Assembly (NCBI GenBank): GCA_007258455.2 | Contig: VDFB02193867.1 | Location: 571,669,778 to 571,733,777, forward strand | Length of the DNA: 64,000 nucleotides | DNA from: Sequoia sempervirens | Lineage: Eukaryota; Streptophyta; Pinopsida; Cupressales; Cupressaceae | Direction: 5' to 3' | Part shown: one piece after another, positions 12,767 to 23,148 of the stretch | Position numbering within the stretch: position 1 is the first letter of the stretch | Layout: every line of letters starts with the position of its first letter | Program-made: the position numbers and the translations under genes | Notes under the pieces: generated by a model | What the model saw: only the letters and a program-made list of their open reading frames with translations | Told to the model about the DNA's origin: nothing | Databases searched by the model: none

Positions 12767-12777
12767 GTATATATAGG
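12767..12777 (-). promoter_or_regulatory. Candidate TATA box for the antisense PMD gene
   Basis: On the minus strand the sequence is CCTATATATACC, about 80 bases upstream of the exon 1 ATG at 12686. That spacing would allow a start of transcription near 12740 and a short 5' leader. It is the best TATA-like site between the antisense ATG and the right LTR. It is unproven. Confidence 0.45.
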
Positions 12778-13189
12778 CCCCCTAAGGCCCATTTTTCCTA
12801 CATTTTGTGGCTCCTCGGTTTCTCCTAAATTTACCCCACTTACCTAGGGGAAAACCCAAGAGGGGGCATATAGTCACCTCTAGATCATATTTTTCCTCCA
12901 AATCAATGAGTTTTTCTTGATCATTCTTCTTGTTGTTGTAGCTTCTTCCGATTTTCAAAACTGACCTAAAATTTGAGTCTTGCAAGTTAAAATTTTGTGC
13001 AATTTTTCACAACCATTTTGTTGCTATTTTTTGAGCTTGATTGTTGGGGGCACCTTTGGTACTAGTTAGGTCAACTTCGGTGGCCTCTAAGGTCCCTTTT
13101 TCTTGGCATGCGAATCTGTAAAATTCAAATTTGGGATAATTTTCTTCTCTAGTTTAGTGTGGCTGATTTTTCCCAAAATTGAGCCCACT

Positions 13190-13205
13190 AAAGTGGGGGA
13201 AAAAT
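13190..13205 (+). promoter_or_regulatory. Polypurine tract of element 1
   Basis: AAAGTGGGGGAAAAA sits directly before the 3' LTR start TGTAATG. It is the usual plus-strand primer site for LTR retrotransposon replication, and it supports the + orientation. Confidence 0.9.
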
Positions 13206-14328
13206 GTAATGTCATATAATTGCACGTAGGGGCAATTCCACATTTTTGCACTTTTTCCTAGCATTTATGACACCTTAGAGCATTAATGACAAAAATCCCA
13301 TGAGTCAGAATATCACAATTTTGACCCCATGTGGACTAGTGGTGGAGCAACAGAAGCCTAATGACATGTTTCCCAAAAAATCTAGGCCTTGGACACCTAC
13401 GCAATGCGTGGACGTTTGTGCGGCGAGCTAGTGTCCTAGTGGTTTTTTGAGTTTGAATTGAGGAAACTAGAATCTTGAATCTCTCGACATGTGTCTTAGC
13501 AGTCAGATTCTGGATGTAATGACTCTTTGCTGCCCTTGCATGCAATAAAACCCCTCATTTTCTCTCATTTTGGGGTTCAAGTCATTCAATCAAGCTCTCT
13601 TCACTTTTCACTCTTGAGTTCTCTCCATTCTTGATAGAAACACTCTCACAAGCAAAGCCATGCCGGATTGAGGTCCTTCCAATAGCTACAACTCTCAAGC
13701 ATGCGGGTTCTACTCCTGAAGTGGATTTTGCTTTCACCACATGCTTTGTCCATTTCATTTACACTCCTTTCCTATCTAGTTGTTTGTGGCGATGGGAACA
13801 CCAAAATGAGGGTCTGACTGAGGCAGACCCCTATACAGAGTATTTTCCCCTCATTCTTCTATGTAGGTTCCAAAGAGGGGCTTGGATTGAAGATTTGAAT
13901 GTCTGGTTCAAGGTAATTTTCTTCCAAGTTCTCCTTGTGCTTTACTCTAAGTTTTTTATTTTTGTTTGATTATTCTATTCAGAAGACCTTAGATTTGAGT
14001 TAAGAGGTGAAACTTTATTCTACCTACTTGAGAACCTAAAATTTTTGTTGCCTAGGACACCAGTGCGCTACTTGGACAACAACGCACCACATTGGTGTCT
14101 CGAATCTGTACTAACGTCTTTTGGCCAAAAGCTCCTCTATCAGAGGTAGAAACCAAAAAGTTTCACTCCCTCAAGATCTGAAGTAGCCTTCTCTAAAATA
14201 CAGCTTGTGTACATTTTCTTTACCATTTCTTCATTTTTTTTATATCGAAGTAGATAAGGGCAATTTGTTCCCTAATGATCTCTTGAGAATGAAGAGACCC
14301 ATGTGCAACGAATCCCTCTTGTCTCACA
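13206..14328 (+). repeat. 3' LTR of element 1 (1123 bp)
   Basis: It matches 2985-4245 from TGTAATGTCA to CTCACA, with roughly 11% base differences in the first 390 bases and a deletion of about 110 bases after CTCTCAAG near 13700. The target duplication TCTAT follows at 14329-14333. Confidence 0.92.
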
Positions 14329-14439
14329 TCTATTAGTTGGTGAAAAATTCATGGCATTCAAGGTAAAAAATTCTCATGAAAAGGGGAAGAACTAAAGACC
14401 TAAATGCTCATAGACAAGTAGGTGTTGGAATTGTTGCCT

Positions 14440-15720
14440 CAATCTCACAGGCTGGAACCTCTGGAAGAGCAAAGTCGGTGTGACATTTCTTTGGTCTGGC
14501 CAATTGGCAGTTTGGGAACATTGTGAAATATTCTGGTCGCTGTGATCTTGCAGAAGTCTTGCCAAACGCGTTTACTATGGAGTCTATCGCTGTGACATAA
14601 AGCAGTCGTTGTAAACTCTCACCACATGGAGATCTCTGGCCGACAGGCCATTCGGGCATCGAGGAGACTCATAGCGACCAGGGGTTTTGGATTGACTTCA
14701 ACACTCGGGAATAAGTCCCAGCGACATTGGAAGGTCTTGTTGATAGGGATACGCATTGAAGTCATCGGGATAACCTATGGTGGCTCGGTGAGAAGTCTTA
14801 CCAAAAGTAACATGTCTCGGCGACAGTGTTGGAGCTTTCGAGGAAACCCTTGGGTGATCGGTAAGAAGTCTTACCGATAGTGATATGTCTCACCGACTCA
14901 GAGTAACTTAAGGATCTTGGTGTGAAGTCTCAACGATGAAGGATTGTCTTGGTGACAATGTAACACTTGGAGACATCGGGGAGACCCTTGGTCGAAAGAC
15001 TTGTTTCGATATGATGTCTCATCGAATATCGGAAGTCTCACCGATAGCATGTGGGGTCATTGGTTCAGTGTGACTCTTGGCAAACAGTGGTTTTGGGATA
15101 ACTTGGAAGCCTCAGTAAGAAATCTTGTCAAAGGTTGATTCTCTCACCGATAGTGGAACACATCGATATGACTTAAAGGCTTCGGTATGAAGTCTTGGCG
15201 AAAGTGGTAAGTCTGGCCGACAAGATAGACTCAGGGTGACTTGGAACTTACAGGGTGATGTCTTGGCGAAGGGTATTTGTCTTGCTGATAGGAATGTGAT
15301 GGACGTCAGAAGTTTCAGTATGAATTTGGAACCACAATATGATCTCCTAGCGAATGTGGAATGTCTGGCCAATGGTAGGTCTTCGGTAGACTTAAAGGCA
15401 TCGATATGATGTCTTGGCAAAGTGTGATTGTCTCACTGATGAGGCAATCTATTGTCAGTATAACATAAAGGGGCTCTGGGAAAAGAGCAATAGTTTTGCT
15501 AAATGATGAACTCTTTTGAATACCTTGTGATCTTTGGTGTGAGGTCTTGGCGACATGGCAGAGTCTTAGCAATAACTCTCTGGACTCGATGTAACCTCTT
15601 GCCGATGGAGACAACTCTTGGTGACAACGTATAATCAGGTCTTGTGGCATCAGGGAGACACTTCTAGTGTCTCACCGACATGCAACACAATTTGATCATT
15701 TGTTGACCATTTGGGTGACT
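14440..15720 (+). repeat. Degenerate short-motif array (GTCTCACCGATAG type)
   Basis: About 1.3 kb consists of poorly aligned variants of short phrases such as AAGTCTTACCGATAGTG, GTCTTGGCGAAAG and GTCTCACCGA, spaced some 30-60 bases apart. CpG is richer here than in the flanks. The same ACCGATAG words recur at 34860-35150 and 40440-40870 inside the CACTA element. It could be an old subrepeat region of the surrounding LTR. Confidence 0.6.
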
Positions 15721-15850
15721 GTCCTACGTGGTGTGCCCTAGACGTATTATCTTCCATGCAAGGAAGTGGAAACATCTACATTATTGAGCTAGATGATTCG
15801 ATAGTTGTGATCCAATAGTTGGAAACAAACCGTTTCATAAAGCCGAAGCC

Positions 15851-16020
15851 GAAGAGAAGAAAAATAGAGAGAAGAGCTGATGAGATGGAAGCCCAAAAGG
15901 ATAGTTGAATGGCTGGGGGCCTTGAGGCCAGAACAGAAGAGAAGAAAAATAGAGAAAAGAACTGATGAGATGGACGCCCAAAACACTGGTTGAATGGCTG
16001 GGGGCCTTGAGGCTGAAACA
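15851..16020 (+). repeat. Tandem duplication, 85 bp x 2
   Basis: Two adjacent copies (15851-15935 and 15936-16020) each begin with GAAGAGAAGAAAAATAGAGA and end in GGGGGCCTTGAGGC, with a handful of differences. It lies within the probable LTR fragment. Confidence 0.85.
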
Positions 16021-16408
16021 GAGGAAAAGAGAGATCTTCTCATCATGAATCTTGTTTGACTTCTCTTATGTTGATCTATACTATATATGTGATGGTATTG
16101 TAATAGTGCAAAGATCATTTAGTTTGAGAGGGTGATCAGAAACTATACAAGGAAATCTATTGTTACCAGTTGTATCCAGATGAACAAGATGTAATCTCTG
16201 AAAAGCTAAGAGCCTGAAACTGTATTGTAACTTCCTGTTCCTAAATAATACAATGGCTTGATCTTTGGAGTGTGGGGTTTTTTATCTGAAAGGATTTTCC
16301 CCACGTAAATCTTTGTGTTCTGGTTTTTTGTTTTCATCTTTCATGTTTGTTGGTTCATGTAATAGAATCTATTAATGCTTGTTGTTGAATTTACTTGTGT
16401 TTCTCTCA

Positions 16409-16792
16409 GATGGATCAATGTGGGAAATAAATTGTCTATTTTTGTATTAGGACATAGTTGTTCGTGTCTTTCAGGTAACCTAATCGAATTAAAGTTACCG
16501 AAGGAACTACTATTTGGAGTTTTCATTAGATACAGTCCACTAGATTTCCTTATAGTACGGATCAATGATTCTCTTAGGTATAGAAACTTAGGTCTAGATA
16601 AAAAAAAATATGTTGTGCTTATGGATTTTTTTGGTAGACAAGGAATAAAAAACATAATAGATAACTACTACAAGGCTATTATGGAAACATCTAAGGTATT
16701 GAAGTACCAATTGAAGGATGATAAGGAACAATACATATAGAAGGACTTGTCCCTAATATAATAGGACATATTGGTACCTAAATCTATCACAA

Positions 16793-16831
<39 letters not shown>

Positions 16832-17284
16832 GGGAGAGGGGGGAGAAATAAGAGAAATACTACCCAAGCATATGTGATGATTATATCTATGCTTGCAATA
16901 TAAAATGCACATTGTATAAAGCATATATACTATGAATATAAGAGTAAATTAGTTCTATCTTGAATATTAATGAATGAGATATATTTGATTTATGTTATGT
17001 ATATGTTATACACTATTCTAACTCCCTTCTTATTTCATCACCTAGAGGTTATTTCTTTGACATACTATCTAGACCTCAGGCCTATGTTTGATTGTCAATA
17101 TTTGGTTTTATTATCAAAACCCAATTTATGGTGCCTAAGAATAAAATGAAAAAATAAGGAGAGGATTTTGTGGTAAATAATACTACCAAAAGTGGATTAT
17201 TAATAATAATTATAAAAAAATTTGAGATGTATAATAGAACACACTAGGTGCTAAGCCCTAGTGAGACATTAGGCATGGAGGGGA
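16409..17284. other. Unassigned region with GA microsatellite
   Basis: A GA dinucleotide tract at about 16794-16828 grades into a G-rich purine tract to about 16850. A 121-codon open frame at 16375-16740 (+) has no domain I recognise and overlaps the putative LTR end. I do not call it a gene. Confidence 0.5.
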
Positions 17285-17760
17285 TGTGATGCAAGAGTAT
17301 TTTGACTACATTATGTTTTCATCATGCAAATTTTGAGGATTGATCAAATAATTATTGTTTTACCTTGTAATAAGGTTAAATGAGTCATTCTTCATATGTA
17401 AAGGGGACATCCAAGTCATTTTTCACTTATTTGGGTCATTGGGAGTGTTAAGTTTTTGACAAATTCAAAAAGAGCAAAAGTTGTCAACATAAATGTGTAA
17501 AAAATTGCAAAGTTGCATATGGAATATGAAAGGTACTTTAGTGGTAGGTGTTGATAGGTGGTTAGGAATTGGTCAGAAGCTCAAAGGTCAGATTGGATGC
17601 CTATAAAAAGGATTTAGTATGAATCTGTACCTCATGGGTGATTGAAGGCAAGAATTTAGATGAATAAAATCACTATTTTTTGCTTACTTCTTCATAATTT
17701 CATGATTTCCAGGCACTATACGGTTTTGTACAGAAAAGTAAGCCTGTTAAATTTTTTGTA
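17285..17760 (+). repeat. Possible LTR fragment preceded by a purine tract
   Basis: CATGGAGGGGATG just before TGATGCAAGAG at about 17285 could be a polypurine tract and LTR start. CCTATAAAAAGGA near 17598 and GAATAAAATC near 17660 are spaced like a TATA box and a polyadenylation signal. The right end and a partner copy are not seen. Confidence 0.3.
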
Positions 17761-19918
17761 AGTTATGAATTAATCAATCACCTTCCATTTTAAGTTTGTC
17801 TCATGCATTTTGGTTTTAATTTGTGCTAGTTATTGTCATTTTTGTAAAAATAGTTAAAACCCCTGTTTAGGGTAAATACAGACTTAGAAATTTATGTTTC
17901 TCCCATTAAATCTTGTAAAAATTCCTGATAATTGATGGAGATACTCCTGGATTCCTATATTTTCACATTTGAAAGGTTTCAAATCAGGTGATAAAGGTTT
18001 ATGTGTGGAAACTTTTATTTATTAACTGTAAATCTGCACACAAACTGTAAAATAGAGTTTTTGAAAGGAACCTCACCTAGGGTTTGGTAAATAAATGATT
18101 AAAAAAGGAATTTTGGTAATTAAATAAGTTTATGCAAGTATAAATAAATATTCTTGAATGATTGGTTAAGAGTTTTGAGACTGGAGATATCAAAAACAAT
18201 AAGACCTAGATCTGTTATTTTACAAAGGACTGGTAAAACCATAATACAAAGTGAACTTTATGAATTTTGTTGTTAAAATGTGAATCATTCTTATGTAAAT
18301 TTTGTTTTGGAAAGATGTTTGGGTGTGGTTGAGTCCATTCCAAGTTAAATATTGGTGAAGGTATGAGGTTTGAGTCCCTTATTTTGACTGTTCTGTTTAA
18401 GCAAATTGTTGACAGTCCTATTATTGGAATCAAAATGAAGGATTAGAGTAGGATTTTGATAAGATATTAATATTACAGTGTGGGAGATGGTTAAATGAGT
18501 ATGTTCAAACATAATTAAATTTTTTTGAGGAATCTGAAAAGAGATATGGCTTGGGAATTTGATGTGGATTGTTAGTGTGGGCTAAAAAGGCCTAAATGTT
18601 AAATTAGGATAGTCTGCCTTGAGAATTCTCACATTTGAAGTGTTAAGGTTGGGGATTGTGTATGGATTAGTTATTTCATTATTTCTTAAGGTATCTTTAA
18701 GATTCAACAAGAGGTTTTGAGCATTGTTATCAGTTTGGTGTCATGAAACTAATGTTTTTGTGAAGGAAATAGGAGTCCTAGTTGTAAGGACATGGAAGGT
18801 TTGTTTCAGTTAAGGAAAATGAGATTGTTTAAGTGAGTTTTCTTCCTCTAGCATTGCATCAAGATGAAAAATGGAAATACATGTGATTAATAAGGTATGT
18901 CTATATTGATCCATTAGGGATGGCTAAAATAATTAATATAATTCCAAATAACAAAACCCATGGAAAAAGGAGACAACAAAATATTGAGAGAAAAAATTGA
19001 AGAGATCAAGATGGCTTATGAATTACACATGGAAGAGGAAAGAAGGTTGAAATAAACCAAATAAAGATAGGAGAGACCAAAATAGAATGTAAAAGGCTAA
19101 GGAAGCCTCTTAGAGTGCTCTAGGGGGTTGCTATCAAGAATAAAATAAATTACCATCAAAGGGGTAGATAGTGAATATGCCACTCAATAACAATAAAACA
19201 TGTGAGCAATTAACTACCCATATTACAAGAGAAAAAGAAAAATTGACCAAAATGATAGAAGAAATAAAATATTAAAATTTAAGGAGCCATTGAAGAGAGA
19301 TCTTAGAAGCATAAATTCTCAATTCGGGCATATATCTAGAGGTGTTATATCATTTGACTTGAGATCCATATTATAAACCAAACTTATCAAACACTAAGGT
19401 CAAGTGTTTTGAAGATCTTTTAACCTAACTTTAAAAATTTGACCTTTGAATTTGAGTGGACAATGTGGTAAATAAAAGTGTATGTTTACAAAAGGAAAAG
19501 ACGATGAAAAAATATAGTTTTAGGAAAAAGAGAAGAATGTGGAAAAATAATATTCAAGGGACATGTACAATGAATTAGACATTAGTAAAATTGAAACACT
19601 AAGAGAAGGATGTGATATGTTGATGATTGCTTTGAAAAACCAACTTGCTTGAAAGTCATGAAACCTATATGGTAGAATAATAAAGATTCCTCTAATCGTA
19701 AGGTGGCTAGCCTCAAGATTCTTTCATGAAATGAATTAAATCTTTACCAAAATTCTTAGCTAGAGAGTTCTTTGGATTATTTGTTCAAGGGGTTCCACAA
19801 AGTAATTAGGAGCTGGTTATTTTGAAATAGAAGTTCACTTAGTGATGTTCATTACTAATTGTCCATGTGAACATTCTATTCTACTTTTAAATCAGATTAA
19901 TATTTTTATGATGATAAC
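17761..19918. other. AT-rich region, no gene recognised
   Basis: Only short chance frames occur, for example 18215-18433 on the minus strand. I see no terminal repeats or domains. It forms the left flank of the LINE insertion. Confidence 0.5.
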
Positions 19919-19934
19919 AACAATTACATTTAAC
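19919..19934. repeat. Target-site duplication of the LINE, left copy
   Basis: AACAATTACATTTAAC at 19919-19934 is repeated exactly at 23133-23148. A 16-bp duplication of this kind is expected for target-primed reverse transcription by a LINE. Confidence 0.88.
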
Positions 19935-19940
19935 TTGGGG

Positions 19941-20372
19941 TGACTAATGGGAATCCTAGGCCTACTAATTGTGGGGGGTGTTGAGGGATGAAGATGGTAG
20001 GCTTTTAACAATGGTGGCACTCCCATTGGGAAGCCAAGGTTGAAGCAACATTTCATGTGATTAAATTGGAAATGGAAAAAATGTTTTAGAAATGTTTGGA
20101 TCGAGAGGGACTTGCTTAACATCATTAGGTTCCTACAAAATATAAGCAAACCTACCTAGACCATTGAAATGATCATCAACGATGCTATGGAAATAATCCA
20201 CACATTTTAAGATGTTAGAATTTCTCATTTTTTTAGGGAGGGGAACTAATTAGCAAATGTTTTCACCAATAATGGGGTCAAATTAATAAATGCCAATATT
20301 TGGGAGGGGTACAACTTAGGACCCACTCAAGCCAAAGCCTTACTAATTAATGATGGCAAGCTCGAATTATGA
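19941..20372 (+). pseudogene. LINE ORF2 C-terminal RNase H domain, broken
   Basis: The fragment opens with VTNGNPRPTNCGG, shifts frame, and continues VLRDEDGRLLTMVALPLGS; this is the FDGxxxGNPGxxGxGGxxRD pattern of RVT_3-type RNase H. From about 20090 one frame reads ERDLLNIIRFLQNISKPT, IEMIINDAMEIIHTF, then DVRISHFFREGN and LANVFTNNGV, the usual C-terminal HxxREGNxxAD block. Stops at TAG and TAA stand where W and Q are usual. It ends at TGA near 20372. RNase H removes the RNA strand during reverse transcription. The domain is decayed and the catalytic set is incomplete in this copy. Confidence 0.75.
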
Positions 20373-21791
20373 GGAGGGATGAGATGGGTTTTTATTGATT
20401 ACCCATTGCCTCACACATTTTATGGACATTTTTTAGCCCATTTATATTTTCTCTAAGGTGATAGAGAAAAGGCTTTGGAACTTTCAGTGGAACACATAGA
20501 TTGAGAAAATGGGAGGAGATCATAGTAGTGCATAGCCATTCTCTTGTGATAGCATGAGAAATAAGAGCAAGGTGTGGAGAATTATGGAGAAAAGGGGGCC
20601 TCACCCCCTTTATGGAATGGCTTCATGGTTTTGACCATGAAGCTTCAAAGCTTTTTGTGAGAGGTTGGAAAATAGGACTCTCATGGTGAATGGGGTTGAA
20701 TTTTCTATCACAGAGGAGTTAACCAAAAAATTTGGGCTATAACTTCGAGGTCAATTTTTTTTTCAAGAATAGGAAAGGAAATGAGGATGCCTTGAACTAG
20801 TTTTTTAAAGGTGATGAAAGGGAGAAACTGGTTAAGCTTTCTTCATGGGGTTATGATAGATTATCGATCAAACCCATTTGGGCCGATGTTTTTAAAGTGA
20901 TCATGAGGTATATCACCTTGGATGGGTGGTTTATTGCTCTACTAGGTGTGCATTTTAATTTTCTCAACCACTTTAGGCATAAGCTCCTAGTGTCTTTCCC
21001 CTTTCATTTGCTTGCTTCTTTGGAGGCCTTAATGAAAGCTCATATGATAAATATTAGGTCTCTTGTCTTACATGAGGGCCTTATCTTACTTATAATAAAG
21101 CATAAAGGATAATTCTCCAAAAAAGTTTCTCAAAGGTAAAGACTCTATTGAAAATAAAAACCCTAAAGTGGTGGATTATTCATCTTCGAGTTTAAATAAT
21201 TCTAATGATGGTGATGATGATGAGTGGAAGTTGGACTCTAAAGTTGGGGATGAGTTAGTGGAGGTTCTCTCTTCCTCTCCCTTGGAGTCATGTCAGTAGA
21301 AGAAGAGAAAGGGGAGTGCTAATAAGACCCCACCCAAAAAGAAAACCAAAAAAGACCAGTTCGATGGCTCACAAACATGGGATGAAGATGAGGACCTTAA
21401 TGAGAAAAGAAATTCCATTTAGCAGGTGAAAGGTTTGGGGTCTAGATCAAACAAGGGAAAAGAGATGAATGTATTGGAAGACTAGAATGTGCAGAGAGAT
21501 TCTATTCAACAAGAGAAAGGTATCGAGATTAGTTCGAGTAAAGGCAAGGAGAAGGTGTTAATTGTGGCTATGAAGTATGTGGGGAATAATTCGGGTAAGG
21601 TCACTTATGGAATAGGTAAAATCCATCCCCTATTTGAATATTTTTCCAATCTTCATGATGGAAACATGAATATTCTTGATATTTTAGAAATGGCAAGGGA
21701 AGGGGTTTCCTGCAATTTCAAACTTTCTAAATGGTTCATGCTTGAAATCAATAAGATTAATGTTAAAATTAGAGGCCTGAAGGAGAAGTTT

Positions 21792-22490
21792 GTTTTTGAT
21801 AAGATAAGTAGCATTTACAGGGTGTTGTACCCTTCACACAAAAATCCCATAGGGCCAAAAAGAAGCTAGTTCAAACTAGAACATGAACTAGGAGAAACAC
21901 AGAAATAACCAAAAGATAGTTGTAGAATAGCAAACAAGGATTAGACAACCCTAGAACCTGAGGGAACTAATCTAACTCATGTCACCTCAAGTCGCAAAGA
22001 AGTAATGGATTTTTGGATTTCCTTCTTCTTCCTTAGTGCAACAAACCAAGAAGACTTAGAATCTAAGTCCACCGAGTGAGGCGAGAGGAACAGATCCTCA
22101 ATAGCCACCCCAGGCAAGGAGCCATCATGTAGAGAGGGAGCCAGCAGCAAAGAGGAGTCAGGAGCAATCAAAGGATCTACAAAATCAATCAATGAGGGAT
22201 GGACAGGTTCCACCTGGACAACAACAATAGATTGAGGCAACATAGGTACCATGAAAGGGATAGCCAGAAGAGGAGCCTAGAAAGAATCAGTCACCAAAGG
22301 AGGAACAACCAAAGGAGGGTCACCCTCCTTAGATGAATCATCCGAAGAGGGAGAACCCACTGTGAGATTTTCTGAGAGATAATTTCTCCACCAAGTAGCA
22401 GTGCCCTTACAATGAGCAAGAGAGCAACCAGAGGCCAAATGACCAGTGGAGAAACACCTCCTGCACTGAAAGGGAAGGCCCTCATAGAAC
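21792..22490 (-). mobile_element. Nested LINE-derived insertion without reverse transcriptase
   Basis: A 21-bp direct repeat starting AGAGGCCTGAAG is found at 21771-21791 and again at 22491-22511. The 699 bases between them are an insertion on the minus strand. It begins in the middle of a CCHC zinc-knuckle frame and ends with a fold GGGTACAACACCC followed by TGTAAATGC and CTTATC near 21820, much like plant LINE/SINE 3' ends. It has no reverse transcriptase, although a 5'-truncated LINE should keep the end of ORF2. It is therefore an internally deleted or chimeric derivative, or has an unusual ORF order. Confidence 0.78.
21977..22490 (-). pseudogene. CCHC zinc-knuckle protein fragment of the nested insertion
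   Basis: The minus-strand frame starts at the insertion edge with FYEGLPFQCRRCFSTGHLAS and then GC, a CX2CX4HX4C knuckle at about 22480-22430. This knuckle, preceded by YEGLPxxC, is typical of plant LINE ORF1 proteins, which bind element RNA. The frame continues through a serine/proline/acid-rich stretch, one TAG near 22276, and ends at about 21977. Reading frame upstream of 22490 belongs to the opposite strand of the interrupted gene and is not part of this protein. About 170 codons remain. Confidence 0.7.
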
Positions 22491-23148
22491 AGAGGCCTGA
22501 AGGAGAAGTTTTTTAATGATATTAAGGGGCATTCATATTCTGAGGTGAATGAGTCAAAAGAAAGATTAGATGAATTGGAAAAATCTATCTTGGAATTCAA
22601 GAGGGTTTTTGAGGAACACCTTTTGGGGGTGGAGAAGAAGGTTGAAGAGTTAGACTCTAATATTCAAGGCCTAATAAAAATTAGCCATTGTTCAATTAAG
22701 AATAGTGTGGACACCCTCAAAGTTCTCATGCAAATACTTAAAGACATGAGGGAGGAGCAAATGTATGTCGGGCATCAGAGTGGTAGCAATCTAAAAGAGC
22801 CACCAACTAAAGAGAAAGGAAAAAGAGTAGTGACAGAAGAAGAGAAGGGTCTTAGTGCTAGGAATCGAGGCAGCAAGAAAAAGACCTTAGAGGAAGAGAA
22901 GAATGAACTGCGCTCCATGGTCAACCTTCACTACAATTAGGAAATGGATGTGGTGAATACCTTGTAGAACATGAAATATTTTGTGCTCGGTTGTTTTTTT
23001 TCTTCTGTTGTTTGGCTTATTTTTTGTGGTTGGTTGGTTGTTGTTAGTATGTGTTATATTTAGTGTCACTGGTAGTGTTTTGTTGTAAAGGGTTTCGGGT
23101 CCCTTCAAAACCTATTTTTCCCCTTTAATCAAAACAATTACATTTAAC

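Larger units (their letters stand above)
2985..14328 (+). mobile_element. Ty3/gypsy LTR retrotransposon, Tat lineage (element 1)
   Basis: Element 1 is 11.3 kb, complete at both ends and non-functional. It has two LTRs, a purine tract before the right LTR and a 5-bp target duplication. Internal order on the + strand is a shortened gag, protease, G-patch-like motif, reverse transcriptase, RNase H, a second RNase H and integrase, with no chromodomain after the LGPY motif. A minus-strand PMD gene fills the 3 kb between integrase and the right LTR. The duplicated RNase H and the extra antisense gene fit the Tat lineage (Tat/Ogre-like) rather than chromoviruses. The LTRs differ by about 11% over the first 390 bases by eye, so it is clearly older than element 2. 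Confidence 0.93.
14423..16408 (+). repeat. Probable copia-type LTR fragment
   Basis: The 3' part (about 16100-16330) has features typical of copia LTR ends: AATACAATGGCTTGATC, a TTTTCCCCACGTAAATC block and a T-rich tail. A TGTTGGAATTG start at 14423 and a TTTCTCTCA end at 16408 are possible limits, and the following TGGATCAATG could be a decayed TGGTATCAGAG primer site. No partner LTR is in the window and I found no target duplication, so the ends are tentative. Confidence 0.42.
20612..22940 (+). pseudogene. Unrecognised ORF downstream of LINE RNase H, interrupted by an insertion
   Basis: I do not recognise the family. From the ATG at 20612 the frame reads MEWLHGFDHEASKLFVRGW and VNGVEFSITEELTKKFGL; after one frameshift near 20765 it continues to 21112 with a hydrophobic helical part (HFNFLNHFRHKLLVSFPFHL). 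From 21113 an acidic stretch, a lysine-rich KKRKGSANKTPPKKKTKKD (nuclear localisation-like, about 21300-21360) and a charged region follow in the same frame, broken only by TAG stops. At 21791 the insertion begins. The frame resumes after it at 22512 in phase, with a predicted coiled coil (22545-22690) and a basic tail, ending at 22940. The general make-up suggests a nucleic-acid-associated or gag-like protein, but that is inference. Confidence 0.6.
19935..23132 (+). mobile_element. 5'-truncated LINE carrying an extra downstream reading frame
   Basis: The element is bounded by a perfect 16-bp target duplication. It starts inside an RNase H domain like that at the end of plant LINE ORF2 and so lacks the reverse transcriptase. 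After the RNase H stop at about 20372 comes a second long frame (20612-22940), a T-rich stretch and a 3' end with the self-complementary GGTTTCGGGTCCCTTCAAAACC-like fold near 23090-23112. No long poly(A) is present. A second retroelement is inserted in it at 21792-22490. The order of RNase H first and another ORF after it is unusual for a plant LINE. Confidence 0.8.

Noticed and set aside
14440..15720. CRISPR-like or regular satellite array
   Set aside because: The repeated words are degenerate and irregularly spaced, with no constant repeat-spacer pattern, and the DNA is plant nuclear.
16375..16740. A 121-codon + strand ORF
   Set aside because: It overlaps a probable LTR end and has no domain I know; a rival ORF on the other strand covers the same bases. 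Possible but not supported.
22277..22600. A 107-codon minus-strand ORF with a CCHC knuckle
   Set aside because: Only the part left of 22490 belongs to the inserted element; the first 36 or so codons are the reverse strand of the interrupted + strand gene and run through the target duplication.
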